DNA from: Nocardioides speluncae | GTDB lineage: Bacteria; Actinomycetota; Actinomycetes; Propionibacteriales; Nocardioidaceae | DNA: 64,000 nt | Reading direction: 5' to 3' | Assembly: GCF_003121585.1 (NCBI RefSeq) | Contig: NZ_QEOO01000028.1 | Coordinates: forward strand, 1-64,000 | Part shown: positions 6,416 to 15,536 of the stretch, in pieces | Layout of the letters: each line of letters opens with the position of its first letter | How positions within the stretch are numbered: the first letter of the stretch is position 1 | Translations under genes and position numbers: made by a program | Notes under the pieces: generated by a model | The model's database searches: none | The model's input: only the letters and a program-made list of their open reading frames with translations | Told to the model about the DNA's origin: nothing

Positions 6416-9309
6416 CAGTGGTCACTCCCTCGTGGCTGCGAGGAGGATCTCCCGATGGTCGGGCCGCCGAGTACGGCGACCGAGAAGATCGCGATCCCCT
6501 GGATGATCAGCAGCAGCGCCCTGACCACGGAGCTGGGGCCGTCGACGGCGTCGTCGGGTGGCACCTCATCGAGCTTCCAGGCCCGGGTGCCGGGCTCGTC
6601 GGCGCTCGCCTGGGTCACGCCGGCGGCCGCGTCCAGGGTCGCGGCGACCCGGCCGTCCGCGGGCGCCGGCAGCACGACGTACTCGATTCCCTCGGCGGTC
6701 ATCGCGGCGACCGACTTCTGGCTCGGCGCGGACACCAGCTCCCGGATGTGTGCGGTGAGCGCGGGGTTCTCGTCGGTCAGCGCCAGGATCTCGTCGTCGC
6801 CGAGGGTGATCCCGTCGCCGCGCCTGATCGTGTAGGTGAGCCCGTCCTCGACGCTGCCGCGGACCACGAGTACGCCGCGGGCGTCACCGACCTCGGCGCT
6901 CTGGGCCATGTACGCCGGGACGTCGGCGTCGGCGTCGTGGACCAGCAGGTCGTCGGGCCCGGCGATCAGCCAGGCCAGCCCGCCCAGCGGCACGACCGAG
7001 GCAGCCACGACCGCCACACCGCCGATCAGCCGCTGCCAGGCCGGCCGGCTTCGCGCCCACGGCGCCGGGGTCGCGGCCAGGCAGACTGCGACCACCGCGC
7101 AGGCCGCCAGCACCACGACCAGGAACGCCAGCCCGGGCTTGGACGAGACTCCAGCGAGGTCGAGGGTGATCAGCGAGAGCAACAGGGCCACCGCCGCAGC
7201 GACGGCCGCGACCAGCCAGGTGACGACGACCGGGATCCGGCTCGCGCGGCGCACCAGCGCCAGCAGTGCGCCGACACCGAGCAGCGCGCCCAGCCGCCAC
7301 GGGGCCGACGGCTCGCCGAGGCGACCGGTGAGCAGGTCGAAGCTGTCCGGAGTGGCCGACGGCTGCCGGCCGGACTCCATCAGCAGTGCGGCTCCGTGGC
7401 CACCGATCAGCATCGGCACGAACCACGGCAACAGCAGCAGCGGAACGACCCAGACGGCGGTCAGCATCGGGCCCCACACCGACTTGTCCCGCGCCACGCC
7501 CGGCGCGACGAACCAGCCGACACCGACCAGGGCCAGCACCACCAGCAGCGTGACCACCCACGCCACGGGCGCGAACGCGGTGATCACCGCCAACAGCAGG
7601 CCGGTCCGCCAGGCCGCGCGCCAGCGCCGGTCGGCGGCCGGGTCGGCGAAGGTGAGCGCAGCGTGCAGCAGCCAGGGCAGGAGTGCGGCCGCCACCACCG
7701 TGCCGAGCCGGCCCTGGCCCCAGGCGCCGGAGACCAGTGGCACCAGGCCGTAGGTCATCGAGCCCCACGCCAGCACCCACCGCGAGGACCCGGCAGGGTC
7801 CATCACGTGGCCGAAGACCCGCAGCAGCCGCCAGGCACCCCAGGTGGCGACCGGTACGGCGAACGCCAGGACCACCGTGAGGGCGGCGCCGGTCTTGCCG
7901 AACAGCAGTGTTGAGAGCAGCGCCATCGGCAGCAGGTACGCCGGCGCCGGGACGTCGGTGCCGGGGCCGAGCGGGTGCCAGCTCTCGCCGTACAGCTTCC
8001 AGAGGTCGCCGGCGCCATCGGGCACCGGCGACAGCGCACCGCCGGACAGGTCGCCGCCGAACGCCGCCCGGCAGGCCCACAGCGAGATGGCGATGAAGCC
8101 GATCATCACCAAGGCGATCGGGTTGGTGAACAGCCGCGCCACGAAGCCGGTGTCGACTGGCGCATCCTCGTCGTCATCGCCGCCGATCCGAGCGTCGGCG
8201 ACCCGCCGTCCGGTCGAGCGGCTGGGCGCGGGCGCCGCCGCCTCCTGGCGGGCGGCCCGGCGACGCTCGGCGACGTCCTGAGCCTGGTTGGTCGCCGCGG
8301 CAGCGATGTCGCCGACGAAGTCCAGGCCGTGCCGGTACGGCAGCCACCAGGGTGAGAGCAGCGGCATGACGTCGACCGGGTTCGGGCCGTGGACCCGGGC
8401 GCGGGCGCGCCGACCGGCGAGGATCGTGCCGAACCGGCTGTAGGTGTGGCCGAGCGCGGCGAGCTCGTCGAACGCCTGGCCCGGCGACCGCGACAGCACG
8501 AAGCCGAACGCACGCAGCAGGCTGCCGAAGAACAGCCGGATCGCGCGCCAGGGCAGCTCCCGCTTCTCGACGTTGGCGAGCACGGTGTAGAGCGCTGCGT
8601 TGCGCTCGGCGTAGTGCCGGTGGTTGGTCAGCGGCGTCCGCCGGTTCCCGCTGTGGGCGGCCTCAGCGTGGAAGACGATGGCGTCCGGGACAATCATCGT
8701 CTGGTGGCCGGCCCGCGCCGCGCGCCAGCCGAAGTCGATGTCGTTGCCGAACATCGGCAGCCGCACGTCGAAGCCGCCGAGCTTCTCCAGCACCGCACGG
8801 CGTACCAGCATGCCGGCGGTGTTGACAGCCAGCACCGGCTTGATCTCGTTGTGCTGACCCTGGTCGTACTCGCCGCGCTCCAGGCCGGTCTCCCGGCGAC
8901 CGGTCGGCGACATCGTCACGCCCTGCTCGAGGAGCCGGCGCAGCGACGGCCACTCCCGCAGCTTGGGACCGAGGATGTCGGTGTCCGGGTCGAGCTCGGC
9001 GACCGCGATCAGCGCCTCCAGCGCACCCGGGTCGGGGTTGGAGTCGTCGTGCAGGATCCAGATCCACTCCGAGTCCGGCGCGACCGCGAGGCCGCGCCGG
9101 ACTGCGGCGGGGAACGACGTACTGTTGTCCAGCCGGACCACGTTGTGCTCACCGATCGCCGCCGCGAGGAGCTCGGGGCTCTCGTCCCTGCTGCCGGTAT
9201 CGACCGCCACGATGTGGTTCGGAGGGAGGCGCTGCTCCTGCAGCCCCTTCAGCACGGCGGGCAGCCAGCGGGCGCCGTCATGGCTGACGAGAAGGACGGT
9301 GACTGTCAC
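6415..9309 (-). CDS. family 2 glycosyltransferase fused to a multi-pass membrane domain
   Basis: A very large enzyme (964 residues). Residues about 1-300 form a GT2 domain beginning with the VTVLLVSHDGARWLP strand, with the nucleotide/metal motif HDDSNPD and the acceptor-site segment FGNDIDFGWRAA. The C-terminal half carries about a dozen hydrophobic segments (from about residue 395) and ends in an outer domain and a last membrane helix. It probably transfers a sugar at the membrane, but donor and acceptor are unknown. GTG 9309 is chosen since AAGG lies nine bases upstream; a TTG three codons earlier (9318) is possible. It is co-transcribed with DUF5719. Confidence 0.85.
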   Translation of the reverse strand: MTVTVLLVSHDGARWLPAVLKGLQEQRLPPNHIVAVDTGSRDESPELLAAAIGEHNVVRLDNSTSFPAAVRRGLAVAPDSEWIWILHDDSNPDPGALEALIAVAELDPDTDILGPKLREWPSLRRLLEQGVTMSPTGRRETGLERGEYDQGQHNEIKPVLAVNTAGMLVRRAVLEKLGGFDVRLPMFGNDIDFGWRAARAGHQTMIVPDAIVFHAEAAHSGNRRTPLTNHRHYAERNAALYTVLANVEKRELPWRAIRLFFGSLLRAFGFVLSRSPGQAFDELAALGHTYSRFGTILAGRRARARVHGPNPVDVMPLLSPWWLPYRHGLDFVGDIAAAATNQAQDVAERRRAARQEAAAPAPSRSTGRRVADARIGGDDDEDAPVDTGFVARLFTNPIALVMIGFIAISLWACRAAFGGDLSGGALSPVPDGAGDLWKLYGESWHPLGPGTDVPAPAYLLPMALLSTLLFGKTGAALTVVLAFAVPVATWGAWRLLRVFGHVMDPAGSSRWVLAWGSMTYGLVPLVSGAWGQGRLGTVVAAALLPWLLHAALTFADPAADRRWRAAWRTGLLLAVITAFAPVAWVVTLLVVLALVGVGWFVAPGVARDKSVWGPMLTAVWVVPLLLLPWFVPMLIGGHGAALLMESGRQPSATPDSFDLLTGRLGEPSAPWRLGALLGVGALLALVRRASRIPVVVTWLVAAVAAAVALLLSLITLDLAGVSSKPGLAFLVVVLAACAVVAVCLAATPAPWARSRPAWQRLIGGVAVVAASVVPLGGLAWLIAGPDDLLVHDADADVPAYMAQSAEVGDARGVLVVRGSVEDGLTYTIRRGDGITLGDDEILALTDENPALTAHIRELVSAPSQKSVAAMTAEGIEYVVLPAPADGRVAATLDAAAGVTQASADEPGTRAWKLDEVPPDDAVDGPSSVVRALLLIIQGIAIFSVAVLGGPTIGRSSSQPRGSDH

Positions 9310-9370
9310 GGCGGGCAACCTTAACCCCGTGAGGTGCCGCTGTCCTAACGTTGCGACCGCTGGGCGCCGC

Positions 9371-9625
9371 TCAGACGGCCCGCTTCTTGAGTTTGCGTCG
9401 TTCGCGCTCCGACAGGCCGCCCCAAATACCGAAGCGCTCGTCGTTCATCAATGCATACTCGAGGCAGTCGTCACGTACCTCGCAGGTGAGACAGACCTTC
9501 TTGGCCTCTCTCGTCGATCCACCCTTCTCAGGAAAAAACGCCTCAGGGTCGGTCTGAGCGCACAGCGCGCGCTCCTGCCAACCCATCTCCTCGGCGTCCC
9601 CGTCGAGCAGAAACAGCTCTCTCAC
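9371..9625 (-). CDS. whiB2: WhiB-family iron-sulfur regulator, WhiB2/WhmD type
   Basis: An 84-residue protein with the four-cysteine WhiB pattern C-x22-C-x2-C-x5-C (from ALCAQTD to RDDC), which binds a [4Fe-4S] cluster, followed by the FGIWGGLS turn and a basic tail (RERRKLKKRAV) that contacts DNA. The sequence is closest to WhiB2/WhmD, which controls septation in mycobacteria and sporulation septa in Streptomyces, by binding the main sigma factor. Its place between the mannose genes and cofD matches M. tuberculosis. The GTG at 9625 is preferred; an upstream ATG at 9691 would add a basic extension not usual in the family. Confidence 0.92.
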   Translation of the reverse strand: MRELFLLDGDAEEMGWQERALCAQTDPEAFFPEKGGSTREAKKVCLTCEVRDDCLEYALMNDERFGIWGGLSERERRKLKKRAV

Positions 9626-9984
9626 GGCACTCGCCCTTTCGACCCGGCCACGCTTTGTCACGTGGCCCTTCGCGTGGCCCTGACGGACCACCTTTTCGGT
9701 GTGTCGAACGGATTCCCGGATCGTGCTCGGGCCCCCGCCTGACTGTTCGGTGCTCCCTGCTCAAGGTCTTGCGGGGTCCCTCTTCACACCTGCCCCGCAC
9801 GATCTTCAACAAAGAACACTGTAGGAATTACATGCCTGTCGTACACCGGAAGTCAAGCGCGCATCTGGTATGGCGGGATTGTCGGGGCCCTGTTAGCGAG
9901 TTTTGGTACCTAGCGGGCTGGTTTCGGCGTCCGCCAGCCGGAGGGCGGGTCGGCCGTCAACCGTACGTCAGGCAAGGTAGGCGC
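9626..9984. promoter_or_regulatory. long divergent control region between whiB2 and cofD
   Basis: No gene is supported in these 359 bases. They contain a direct repeat of CGTGGCCCT (9661 and 9673) and a locally AT-rich block near 9809-9834 (AACAAAGAACACTGTAGGAA). The length suggests a long untranslated leader or several promoters for whiB2. A start site cannot be fixed by eye. Confidence 0.45.
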
Positions 9985-10983
9985 ATGCAGATCACGGTCC
10001 TCTCCGGCGGCATGGGCGGCGCGAAGTTCCTGCAGGGACTGCTCCACGCCCAGCACACCGGCCTCCTCCCCGACGGGGAGATCACCGTCGTGGCCAACAC
10101 CGCCGACGACATCTGGATCCACGGCCTCAAGGTCTGTCCCGACCTCGACACCGTGATGTACACCCTCGGCGACGGCATCGACCTAGAGCGCGGCTGGGGC
10201 CGTCGCGAGGAGACCTGGAGCGCCAAGGACGAGCTCGCGGCGTACGGCGTGGAGCCGACCTGGTTCGGCCTGGGCGACCGCGACATCGCCACCCACCTGG
10301 TGCGGACCCAGATGCTGGACGCCGGGTTCCCCCTGTCCCAGGTCACCCAAGCACTCTGTCAGCGGTGGCTCAGCCCAATTTTTGGCAACGGCGTGCGGCT
10401 GCTGCCGATGACCGACGACCGGGTCGAGACCCACATCGCGATCGCCGATGCCGAGGCGCCGAGCGGCCGGCGGGCGGTGCACTTCCAGGAGTACTGGGTG
10501 CGGCTGCGCGCCGAGGTGCCGGCCGAGGCGGTCGTAGTGGTCGGCCTCGAGGAGTCCAAGCCCGGCCCCGGCGTCGTCGAGGCGATCACCGAGGCCGACC
10601 TGGTGCTGCTGCCGCCGTCGAACCCGGTCGTCTCGGTCGGCACCATCCTCGGCGTGCCCGGCGTCCGCAAGGCCATCTCCGCCACCCCGGCGCCGGTGGT
10701 CGGCCTGTCCCCCATCGTCGGCGGCAGCCACGTGCGCGGGATGGCCGAGCAGCTGCTCACCTCGATCGGCGTCGAGGTCTCGGCGGCCGGGGTGGGACTG
10801 CACTACGGCCCCCGCTCGACCGGCGGAGTCCTCGACGGCTGGCTGGTCGACTCCCTCGATGCCGACGACGTCGCTCGGGTGGAGGCCGCCGGCGTCAGCT
10901 GCCGCGCCGTACCGCTGATGATGACCGACCACGACGCGACCGCGGCGATGGCCGCCGCCGCCGTCGAGCTGGCGGGCCTCTGA
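9985..10983 (+). CDS. cofD: 2-phospho-L-lactate (phosphoenolpyruvate) transferase, F420 biosynthesis
   Basis: The 332-residue product is CofD/FbiA, which joins the phospho-lactate or phosphoenolpyruvate moiety to the deazaflavin Fo, giving (dehydro-)F420-0. The N-terminal nucleotide-fold signature [15 protein letters not shown] is clear, as are the downstream VVANTADD and [14 protein letters not shown] segments typical of the family. ATG 9985 has AAGG upstream. It overlaps cofE by one base (TGATG). In actinobacteria the substrate is known to be phosphoenolpyruvate. Confidence 0.95.
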   Translation: MQITVLSGGMGGAKFLQGLLHAQHTGLLPDGEITVVANTADDIWIHGLKVCPDLDTVMYTLGDGIDLERGWGRREETWSAKDELAAYGVEPTWFGLGDRDIATHLVRTQMLDAGFPLSQVTQALCQRWLSPIFGNGVRLLPMTDDRVETHIAIADAEAPSGRRAVHFQEYWVRLRAEVPAEAVVVVGLEESKPGPGVVEAITEADLVLLPPSNPVVSVGTILGVPGVRKAISATPAPVVGLSPIVGGSHVRGMAEQLLTSIGVEVSAAGVGLHYGPRSTGGVLDGWLVDSLDADDVARVEAAGVSCRAVPLMMTDHDATAAMAAAAVELAGL

Positions 10984-11963
10984 TGGCCGAGCTGCGGGTC
11001 TGGGCGCCGGACGGCGTCCCCGAGGTCCGCGCCGGCGACGACCTCGCCGCGCTGGTCCTGGACGCCTGCGAGCTGGGCGGGCTGGCGGATGGCGACGTGC
11101 TGGTGGTGACCAGCAAGGTGGTCAGCAAGGCCGAGGGCCGGGTCCGGTCGGGCGACCGCGACGGTGCGCTGGCCGCGGAGACGATTCGGGTGGTGGCCCG
11201 CCGCGGGCGGACCACGATCGTGCGCAACCGGCTCGGTCTGACCATGGCGGCGGCCGGGATCGACGCCTCCAACGTGGAGGTGGGCTCGATCGTGCTGCTG
11301 CCGGTCGACCCGGACGCGTCGGCGCGGGCCTTGCGCGCGGCGCTGCTCGACCGGGCCGGCGTCAACGTCGGCGTCGTGGTCACCGACACCGCCGGCCGCG
11401 CCTGGCGCGAGGGCCAGACCGATATCGCGATCGGGGCGGCCGGGGTCGTGGTCGCGGAGAGCTTCGCGGGACAAACTGACGGGTACGGCAACCCGCTGGC
11501 AGTCACCCTGCCCGCAGTCGCCGACGAGCTGGCGAGCGCGGCCGAACTGGCGAAGGGCAAGCTGGGCGGCCGACCGTTCGCGGTGGTCCGCGGCCGGGCC
11601 GACCTGGTGCTGGACGCGGGCGACGACGGGTCGGGGGCCGCGGCGCTGATCCGCGAGGACGGCGCCGACCTGTTCGGGTACGGCGCTCGCGAGGCCGTGG
11701 TCCGGGCGCTACGCGGCGACCCGGGCGACCGGGTCCCGTTCGGCGAGGCCGCCTCCGCCGAGGAGCTCGTCGAGGCGCTGACCTGGGTGCTTGGGCACCC
11801 GGCGTACCTCAAGGACGGGGTGGTCCTCATCGAGCCGGGACCCACGGGGGCGGCCGCCGCACTCGCCGAGGCTGTAGCGTTCGCGCACGGCTGGGCACCG
11901 GCCGACAGCCAGTTCGGTACCGAAACTCCGGTCCGACTCGGGTTCTTGCCGGTCACTCCGTAG
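10983..11963 (+). CDS. cofE: coenzyme F420-0:L-glutamate ligase, short form without nitroreductase domain
   Basis: Residues about 1-245 are a CofE domain, which adds glutamates to F420-0. Markers are [34 protein letters not shown] and [13 protein letters not shown]. Actinobacterial FbiB is normally about 450 residues with a C-terminal FMN nitroreductase-like domain that reduces dehydro-F420-0. This protein has 326 residues and only an unrecognised tail of about 80, so that reduction must be done by another protein. It is translationally coupled to cofD. Confidence 0.9.
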   Translation: MAELRVWAPDGVPEVRAGDDLAALVLDACELGGLADGDVLVVTSKVVSKAEGRVRSGDRDGALAAETIRVVARRGRTTIVRNRLGLTMAAAGIDASNVEVGSIVLLPVDPDASARALRAALLDRAGVNVGVVVTDTAGRAWREGQTDIAIGAAGVVVAESFAGQTDGYGNPLAVTLPAVADELASAAELAKGKLGGRPFAVVRGRADLVLDAGDDGSGAAALIREDGADLFGYGAREAVVRALRGDPGDRVPFGEAASAEELVEALTWVLGHPAYLKDGVVLIEPGPTGAAAALAEAVAFAHGWAPADSQFGTETPVRLGFLPVTP

Positions 11964-12013
11964 ACTCTGCCCCCGTACGTCCCAACACCACCGCGTGGAA
12001 AGCCTGAGATCCA

Positions 12014-12772
12014 GTGGCCAAGACCGACAAGACCGACCGGCGCGCAGTCATCGACCAGATGCGCGCCAAGCAGAAGAGCGCCGAGCGACGGCGCGGCTTC
12101 ACGATCGTCGGTGTGTGCATCGCCCTCGCCCTGCTGATCGTCGGTGCCGCGGCGTACAGCCCGATCAAGAACTGGTGGGACCTGCGCCAGTTCAACGACA
12201 TCGCGCTGGAGAAGATCGGGTCGCCCGCGAACGTCTGCGAGAAGGTCACGACCAAGAAGGCCACCGGCACCCAGGACCACGTGCCGGTCAACACCGACGT
12301 CCCCTACGAGGACTCGCCGCCGGCCTTCGGTCAGCACTGGGACGAGTGGGACGTGCGCTTCGACCGGAAGATGTACACCTCCTCCGACCGGCCCGACGTC
12401 GAGCGGCTCGTGCACAACCTCGAGCACGGCTACACGATCCTCTGGTACGACGACAGCATCGCCGACGACGACACCCAGCTGACCGAGCTCCGGGCGATCG
12501 CCAAGAAGATGGACGGCCAGCCCGACAACGACCGCACCAAGTTCAAGGCGGTTCCGTGGAAGAAGGACGACGGCAAGCCGTTCCCGGGCGGCGCGCACAT
12601 CGCCTTCAGCCACTGGTCGGTCGGCGGCGCCGGCGAGTCGGACGCGGAGAAGCAGGTCGGCGTCTGGCAGTACTGCGACAAGGTCTCCGGCGAGGCGCTC
12701 AAGGAATTCATGCTCGAGTACCCCTACATGGACTCCCCCGAGCCCAACGCCTCCGACCGCGGCGAGGAGTAG
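12014..12772 (+). CDS. DUF3105 membrane-anchored protein
   Basis: A 252-residue protein with a basic cytoplasmic N-terminus, a membrane helix at about 29-49 (FTIVGVCIALALLIVGAAAY) and an outer DUF3105 domain with the marks HVPVNTDVPYEDSPPAFGQHWDEW and LVHNLEHGYTILWYD. Function is unknown; the conserved His residues suggest metal binding, by inference. The start is GTG, 50 bases after cofE, and it may be co-transcribed with the F420 genes. Confidence 0.85.
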   Translation: MAKTDKTDRRAVIDQMRAKQKSAERRRGFTIVGVCIALALLIVGAAAYSPIKNWWDLRQFNDIALEKIGSPANVCEKVTTKKATGTQDHVPVNTDVPYEDSPPAFGQHWDEWDVRFDRKMYTSSDRPDVERLVHNLEHGYTILWYDDSIADDDTQLTELRAIAKKMDGQPDNDRTKFKAVPWKKDDGKPFPGGAHIAFSHWSVGGAGESDAEKQVGVWQYCDKVSGEALKEFMLEYPYMDSPEPNASDRGEE

Positions 12773-12807
12773 TCCCGTCGGCCGCTCCAGGCCGACTTCC
12801 CCGTCGA

Positions 12808-12853
12808 AAACTGTCCCGGCCCCACCGAAGTTTCGGTGGGGCCGGGGCAGTTT
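12808..12853. terminator. strong hairpin between convergent genes
   Basis: Arms at 12808-12829 and 12832-12853 form a 22-bp stem with one G-T type mismatch and almost no loop. It lies between the convergent DUF3105 gene and the GDP-mannose pyrophosphorylase gene. The ends AAA/TTT give a short T-tract in each direction. Confidence 0.75.
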
Positions 12854-12878
12854 CACTAGGTACCTAGTGAAACTGCCC
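12845..12878. repeat. perfect 34-bp palindrome overlapping the terminator
   Basis: A perfect palindrome centred on GGTACC reuses the GGGCAGTTT arm of the adjacent hairpin (12845-12853), so the two stems exclude each other. It ends seven bases before the stop codon of the pyrophosphorylase gene. Confidence 0.75.
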
Positions 12879-12885
12879 AGCCGCC

Positions 12886-13953
12886 CTACTCTGCGCAGTC
12901 GATGCGGGTGCCGGGCTCGAGGTCGGCGCCGGGGGCGATCTCGGCACGGTCGCCGACGGTGGTGTCGGTGAGGGTGGCGCCGGTGCCGACCCGAGCGCCG
13001 GGGCCGACGACCGAGTCGGTGACGGTCGCGTCGGCGGCGATCTCGGCGCCGGTCATCACCACGCTGCCACTCACGACCGCGCCTGCGCCGACCAAGACCT
13101 CGGCCATCACGACCGCGCCGTCGGCCACGCGCGCAGCGGGGTCGACGGTGGCGGTCGGGTGCACCCGAGCACCCGAGGATGAGGCGGAGATCGCCGGCGT
13201 CGGCGCCACCCCGAGTACGACGTCCCTGCTGGCCGCGACCAGCGCCTGCGGCGTACCGACGTCGCGCCAGTAGGCGTCGTCGACGAAGCCGACCACCAGC
13301 CGGCCGTCGGCGACCAGGCCCGGGAACGTCTCGCGCTCGACCGACACGACCTGCTCGGCCGGGATGGTGTCGATGACGTCGCGCCGGAACACGTAGCAGC
13401 CGGCGTTGATCTGGTTGGACGGCGGGTCGTCGAGCTTCTCCAGGAACGCGGTCACTCGGCCGGTCTCGTCGGTCGGCACGCACCCGAACGCACGCGGGTC
13501 GGCGACCGGCACCAGGTGCAGGCTGACGTCGACTCGCTGTCCATCGCGCGGGGTCTCGAAGTCCTTCAGCTGGCCGGCCAGATCGTGACCGGACAGCACG
13601 TCGCCGTTGAGGATGATCACCGCGCCGTCCGGGTCGTCGGTCAGCGCGCCGGCGACGTTGCGGATCGCGCCGCCGGTGCCGAGCGGAACCTCCTCGAGGA
13701 CGTAGTCGAGCCGGATTCCCCACCGGCTGCCGTCGCCGAGCACCGGCGCGAACAGCTCGGCGTGGTACGACGTGGCCAGCACGACGTGGCCGACGCCGGC
13801 CTCGGCGAGCCGCGAGATCTGGTGCTCAAGGAACGGCACCCCGCCGACGTCGAGCAGGTGCTTGGGGCGGTGCTTGGTCAGCGGGAGCAGGCGGGTGCCG
13901 AAGCCTCCGGCGACAATGACGGCTTCCGGTGCTGCGGCCGATGGCGAGGTCAT
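12886..13953 (-). CDS. manC: mannose-1-phosphate guanylyltransferase (GDP-mannose pyrophosphorylase)
   Basis: This 355-residue nucleotidyltransferase makes GDP-mannose from mannose-1-phosphate and GTP. The N-terminal signature VAGGFGTRLLPLTKHRPKHL contains the GxGTRxxPxTxxxPK loop, and GDVLSGHD is the metal site. From about residue 255 a left-handed beta-helix of hexapeptide repeats follows (V.PTATVDPAARV..GAVV). The start at ATG 13953 is used; a longer frame would overlap the divergent TIGR03089 gene. A related sugar nucleotide specificity is possible, but synteny with Rv3264c supports mannose. Confidence 0.88.
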   Translation of the reverse strand: MTSPSAAAPEAVIVAGGFGTRLLPLTKHRPKHLLDVGGVPFLEHQISRLAEAGVGHVVLATSYHAELFAPVLGDGSRWGIRLDYVLEEVPLGTGGAIRNVAGALTDDPDGAVIILNGDVLSGHDLAGQLKDFETPRDGQRVDVSLHLVPVADPRAFGCVPTDETGRVTAFLEKLDDPPSNQINAGCYVFRRDVIDTIPAEQVVSVERETFPGLVADGRLVVGFVDDAYWRDVGTPQALVAASRDVVLGVAPTPAISASSSGARVHPTATVDPAARVADGAVVMAEVLVGAGAVVSGSVVMTGAEIAADATVTDSVVGPGARVGTGATLTDTTVGDRAEIAPGADLEPGTRIDCAE

Positions 13954-13978
13954 GGCGCCGAGCCTAGAGAATGGCCCG

Positions 13979-14689
13979 GTGACGACCTTCAGCGCACTCC
14001 TGGCCACGCTGCTCACCGAGCCCGGCCGGCCGCTGGTGACCTTCTACGACGACGCGACCGGCGAGCGGGTGGAGCTGTCGGTGGCGACGTACGCGAACTG
14101 GGTGGCCAAGACGTCCTCGCTGTTCGTCGAGGAGCTGGACCTGGAGCGCGGTCAGCGGCTCCGGGTCGACCTCCCGACGCACTGGCTCGGTCCGGTCTTC
14201 CTCGGTGCCGCGTGGACGGTCGGGCTGACGGTCACCGAGGACGACGACCCGGACGCGGTGGTGTGCGGCCCCGCGACCCTCGACCGCTGGGCGGCCCAGG
14301 CCGAGAAGATCCCGGTGGTCGCCTGCGCGCTGAAGCCGCTCGGCGTCCGGTTCAGCGAGCCCTTGCCGGCCGGCGTCCACGACTTCGGCGTCGAGGTGTG
14401 GACCCAGCCCGACGCGTTCACGCCGTGGGACCCGCCCACGGCCGACGATCCGGCCACCGACGACGCGACCCAGGCCGAGCTGTTCGCGGCCGCTCGTGAC
14501 GGCGTACTCCTCGGTGACGGCGGCCGGCTGCTGACCGACGCCAACCCGGCATCGCCGGACGGCCGCGGATCCTTCACCGAGCCCCTGGTACGCCGCGGCT
14601 CGGCGATCTGGGTCGCCAACGCTGACCCCGCCACCTGGCAGCAGAAGTACGAAGCGGAGCGGGCGACCGCTACCAGCTCTGGCCGGTGA
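13979..14689 (+). CDS. TIGR03089 family protein
   Basis: A 236-residue actinobacterial protein resembling the N-terminal part of an AMP-binding (adenylating) enzyme: RPLVTFYDDATGERVELS and then TYANWVAKTSSLFVEEL mimic acyl-CoA synthetases, but the ATP-binding and C-terminal domains are absent. The role is unknown. GTG 13979 gives the usual family N-terminus (VTTFSALLATLL). It diverges from manC with 25 bases between starts and overlaps the convergent purC end by 20 bases. Confidence 0.8.
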   Translation: MTTFSALLATLLTEPGRPLVTFYDDATGERVELSVATYANWVAKTSSLFVEELDLERGQRLRVDLPTHWLGPVFLGAAWTVGLTVTEDDDPDAVVCGPATLDRWAAQAEKIPVVACALKPLGVRFSEPLPAGVHDFGVEVWTQPDAFTPWDPPTADDPATDDATQAELFAAARDGVLLGDGGRLLTDANPASPDGRGSFTEPLVRRGSAIWVANADPATWQQKYEAERATATSSGR

Positions 14690-15524
14690 GCCGCTCGTAC
14701 AGAGCGACGTAACGGCGCCGGGTCTCCTCGACGACCTCGGCCGGGATCTCCGGCCCGGGCGGGGTGCGGTCCCAGTCGCCGAGGGTCTTGCTCCAGTCCC
14801 GGACGTACTGCTTGTCGTAGGAGAGCTGCGGGCCACCCGGCTGCCAGTCCTCGCGGGCCCAGTAGCGCGAGGAGTCCGAGGTCAGCACCTCGTCGGCGAG
14901 GATCAGCTGGCCGTTGCCGTCGAAGCCGAACTCGAACTTCGTGTCGACCAGGATCAGCCCGGCCTTCTCCGCGATCTCCCCGGCCCGGGTGAACAGCCCG
15001 AGGGTCAGCTCCTTCAGCTGCGCCGCCGTGTCGTCGCCGACGGCGGCCACGACCTCGTCGTACGTCATCGGCTCGTCGTGGCCCTGCTCCGGCGGCACCT
15101 TCGAGGTCGGCGTGAAGATCGGCTCCGGCAGCCGGTCGCCCTCGACCAGCCCGGCCGGCAGCGGCACGCCCCAGATCTCACCGGTCTCCCGGTAGGCATC
15201 GAAGCCCTGGCCCGCGAGGTAACCGCGGGCGATGCACTCCACGGCCACGATGTCGACGCGACGGCACCGGACGGCCCGGCCCGCGAACTCGGCCGGCACG
15301 CCCTCGTCGTAGGACAGCACGTGGTTGGGCACCAGGTCGCCGAGCTGGTCGAACCACCACCGCGACAGCTGCGTCAGGATCGCGCCCTTGTCGGGGACCG
15401 GCGTCGGCAGTACGACGTCGTACACCGAGACCCGGTCGCTGGCGACCAGCAGCAGCTCGTCGTCCCCGATCGCGTAGACGTCGCGGACCTTGCCCTGATG
15501 GATGAGGACGGGCTCAGAAGTCAT
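14670..15524 (-). CDS. purC: phosphoribosylaminoimidazole-succinocarboxamide synthase
   Basis: PurC (284 residues) condenses CAIR with aspartate using ATP, in purine synthesis. Evidence includes the N-terminal HQGKVRDVYAI, the substrate segment VECIARGYLAGQG and the late motif DTKFEFGFDGNGQLILADEVLTSDSSRYW (read at about 190-220). Length is normal. It stands away from purE/purK, which are at 36.6-38.3 kb. Its 3' end overlaps TIGR03089 on the other strand. Confidence 0.96.
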   Translation of the reverse strand: MTSEPVLIHQGKVRDVYAIGDDELLLVASDRVSVYDVVLPTPVPDKGAILTQLSRWWFDQLGDLVPNHVLSYDEGVPAEFAGRAVRCRRVDIVAVECIARGYLAGQGFDAYRETGEIWGVPLPAGLVEGDRLPEPIFTPTSKVPPEQGHDEPMTYDEVVAAVGDDTAAQLKELTLGLFTRAGEIAEKAGLILVDTKFEFGFDGNGQLILADEVLTSDSSRYWAREDWQPGGPQLSYDKQYVRDWSKTLGDWDRTPPGPEIPAEVVEETRRRYVALYERLTGQSW

Positions 15525-15536
15525 GCCCGGATTCTC

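Noticed and set aside
5066..7914. Long plus-strand frames opposite DUF5719 and the large glycosyltransferase
   Set aside because: They mirror the real minus-strand genes, lack a ribosome site and contain only Gly/Arg/Ala-rich sequence.
10895..13723. Minus-strand reading frame of 942 codons across cofD, cofE, DUF3105 and manC
   Set aside because: It is antisense to several well-supported genes, is Arg/Ala-rich low complexity and has no domain; it results from high G+C.
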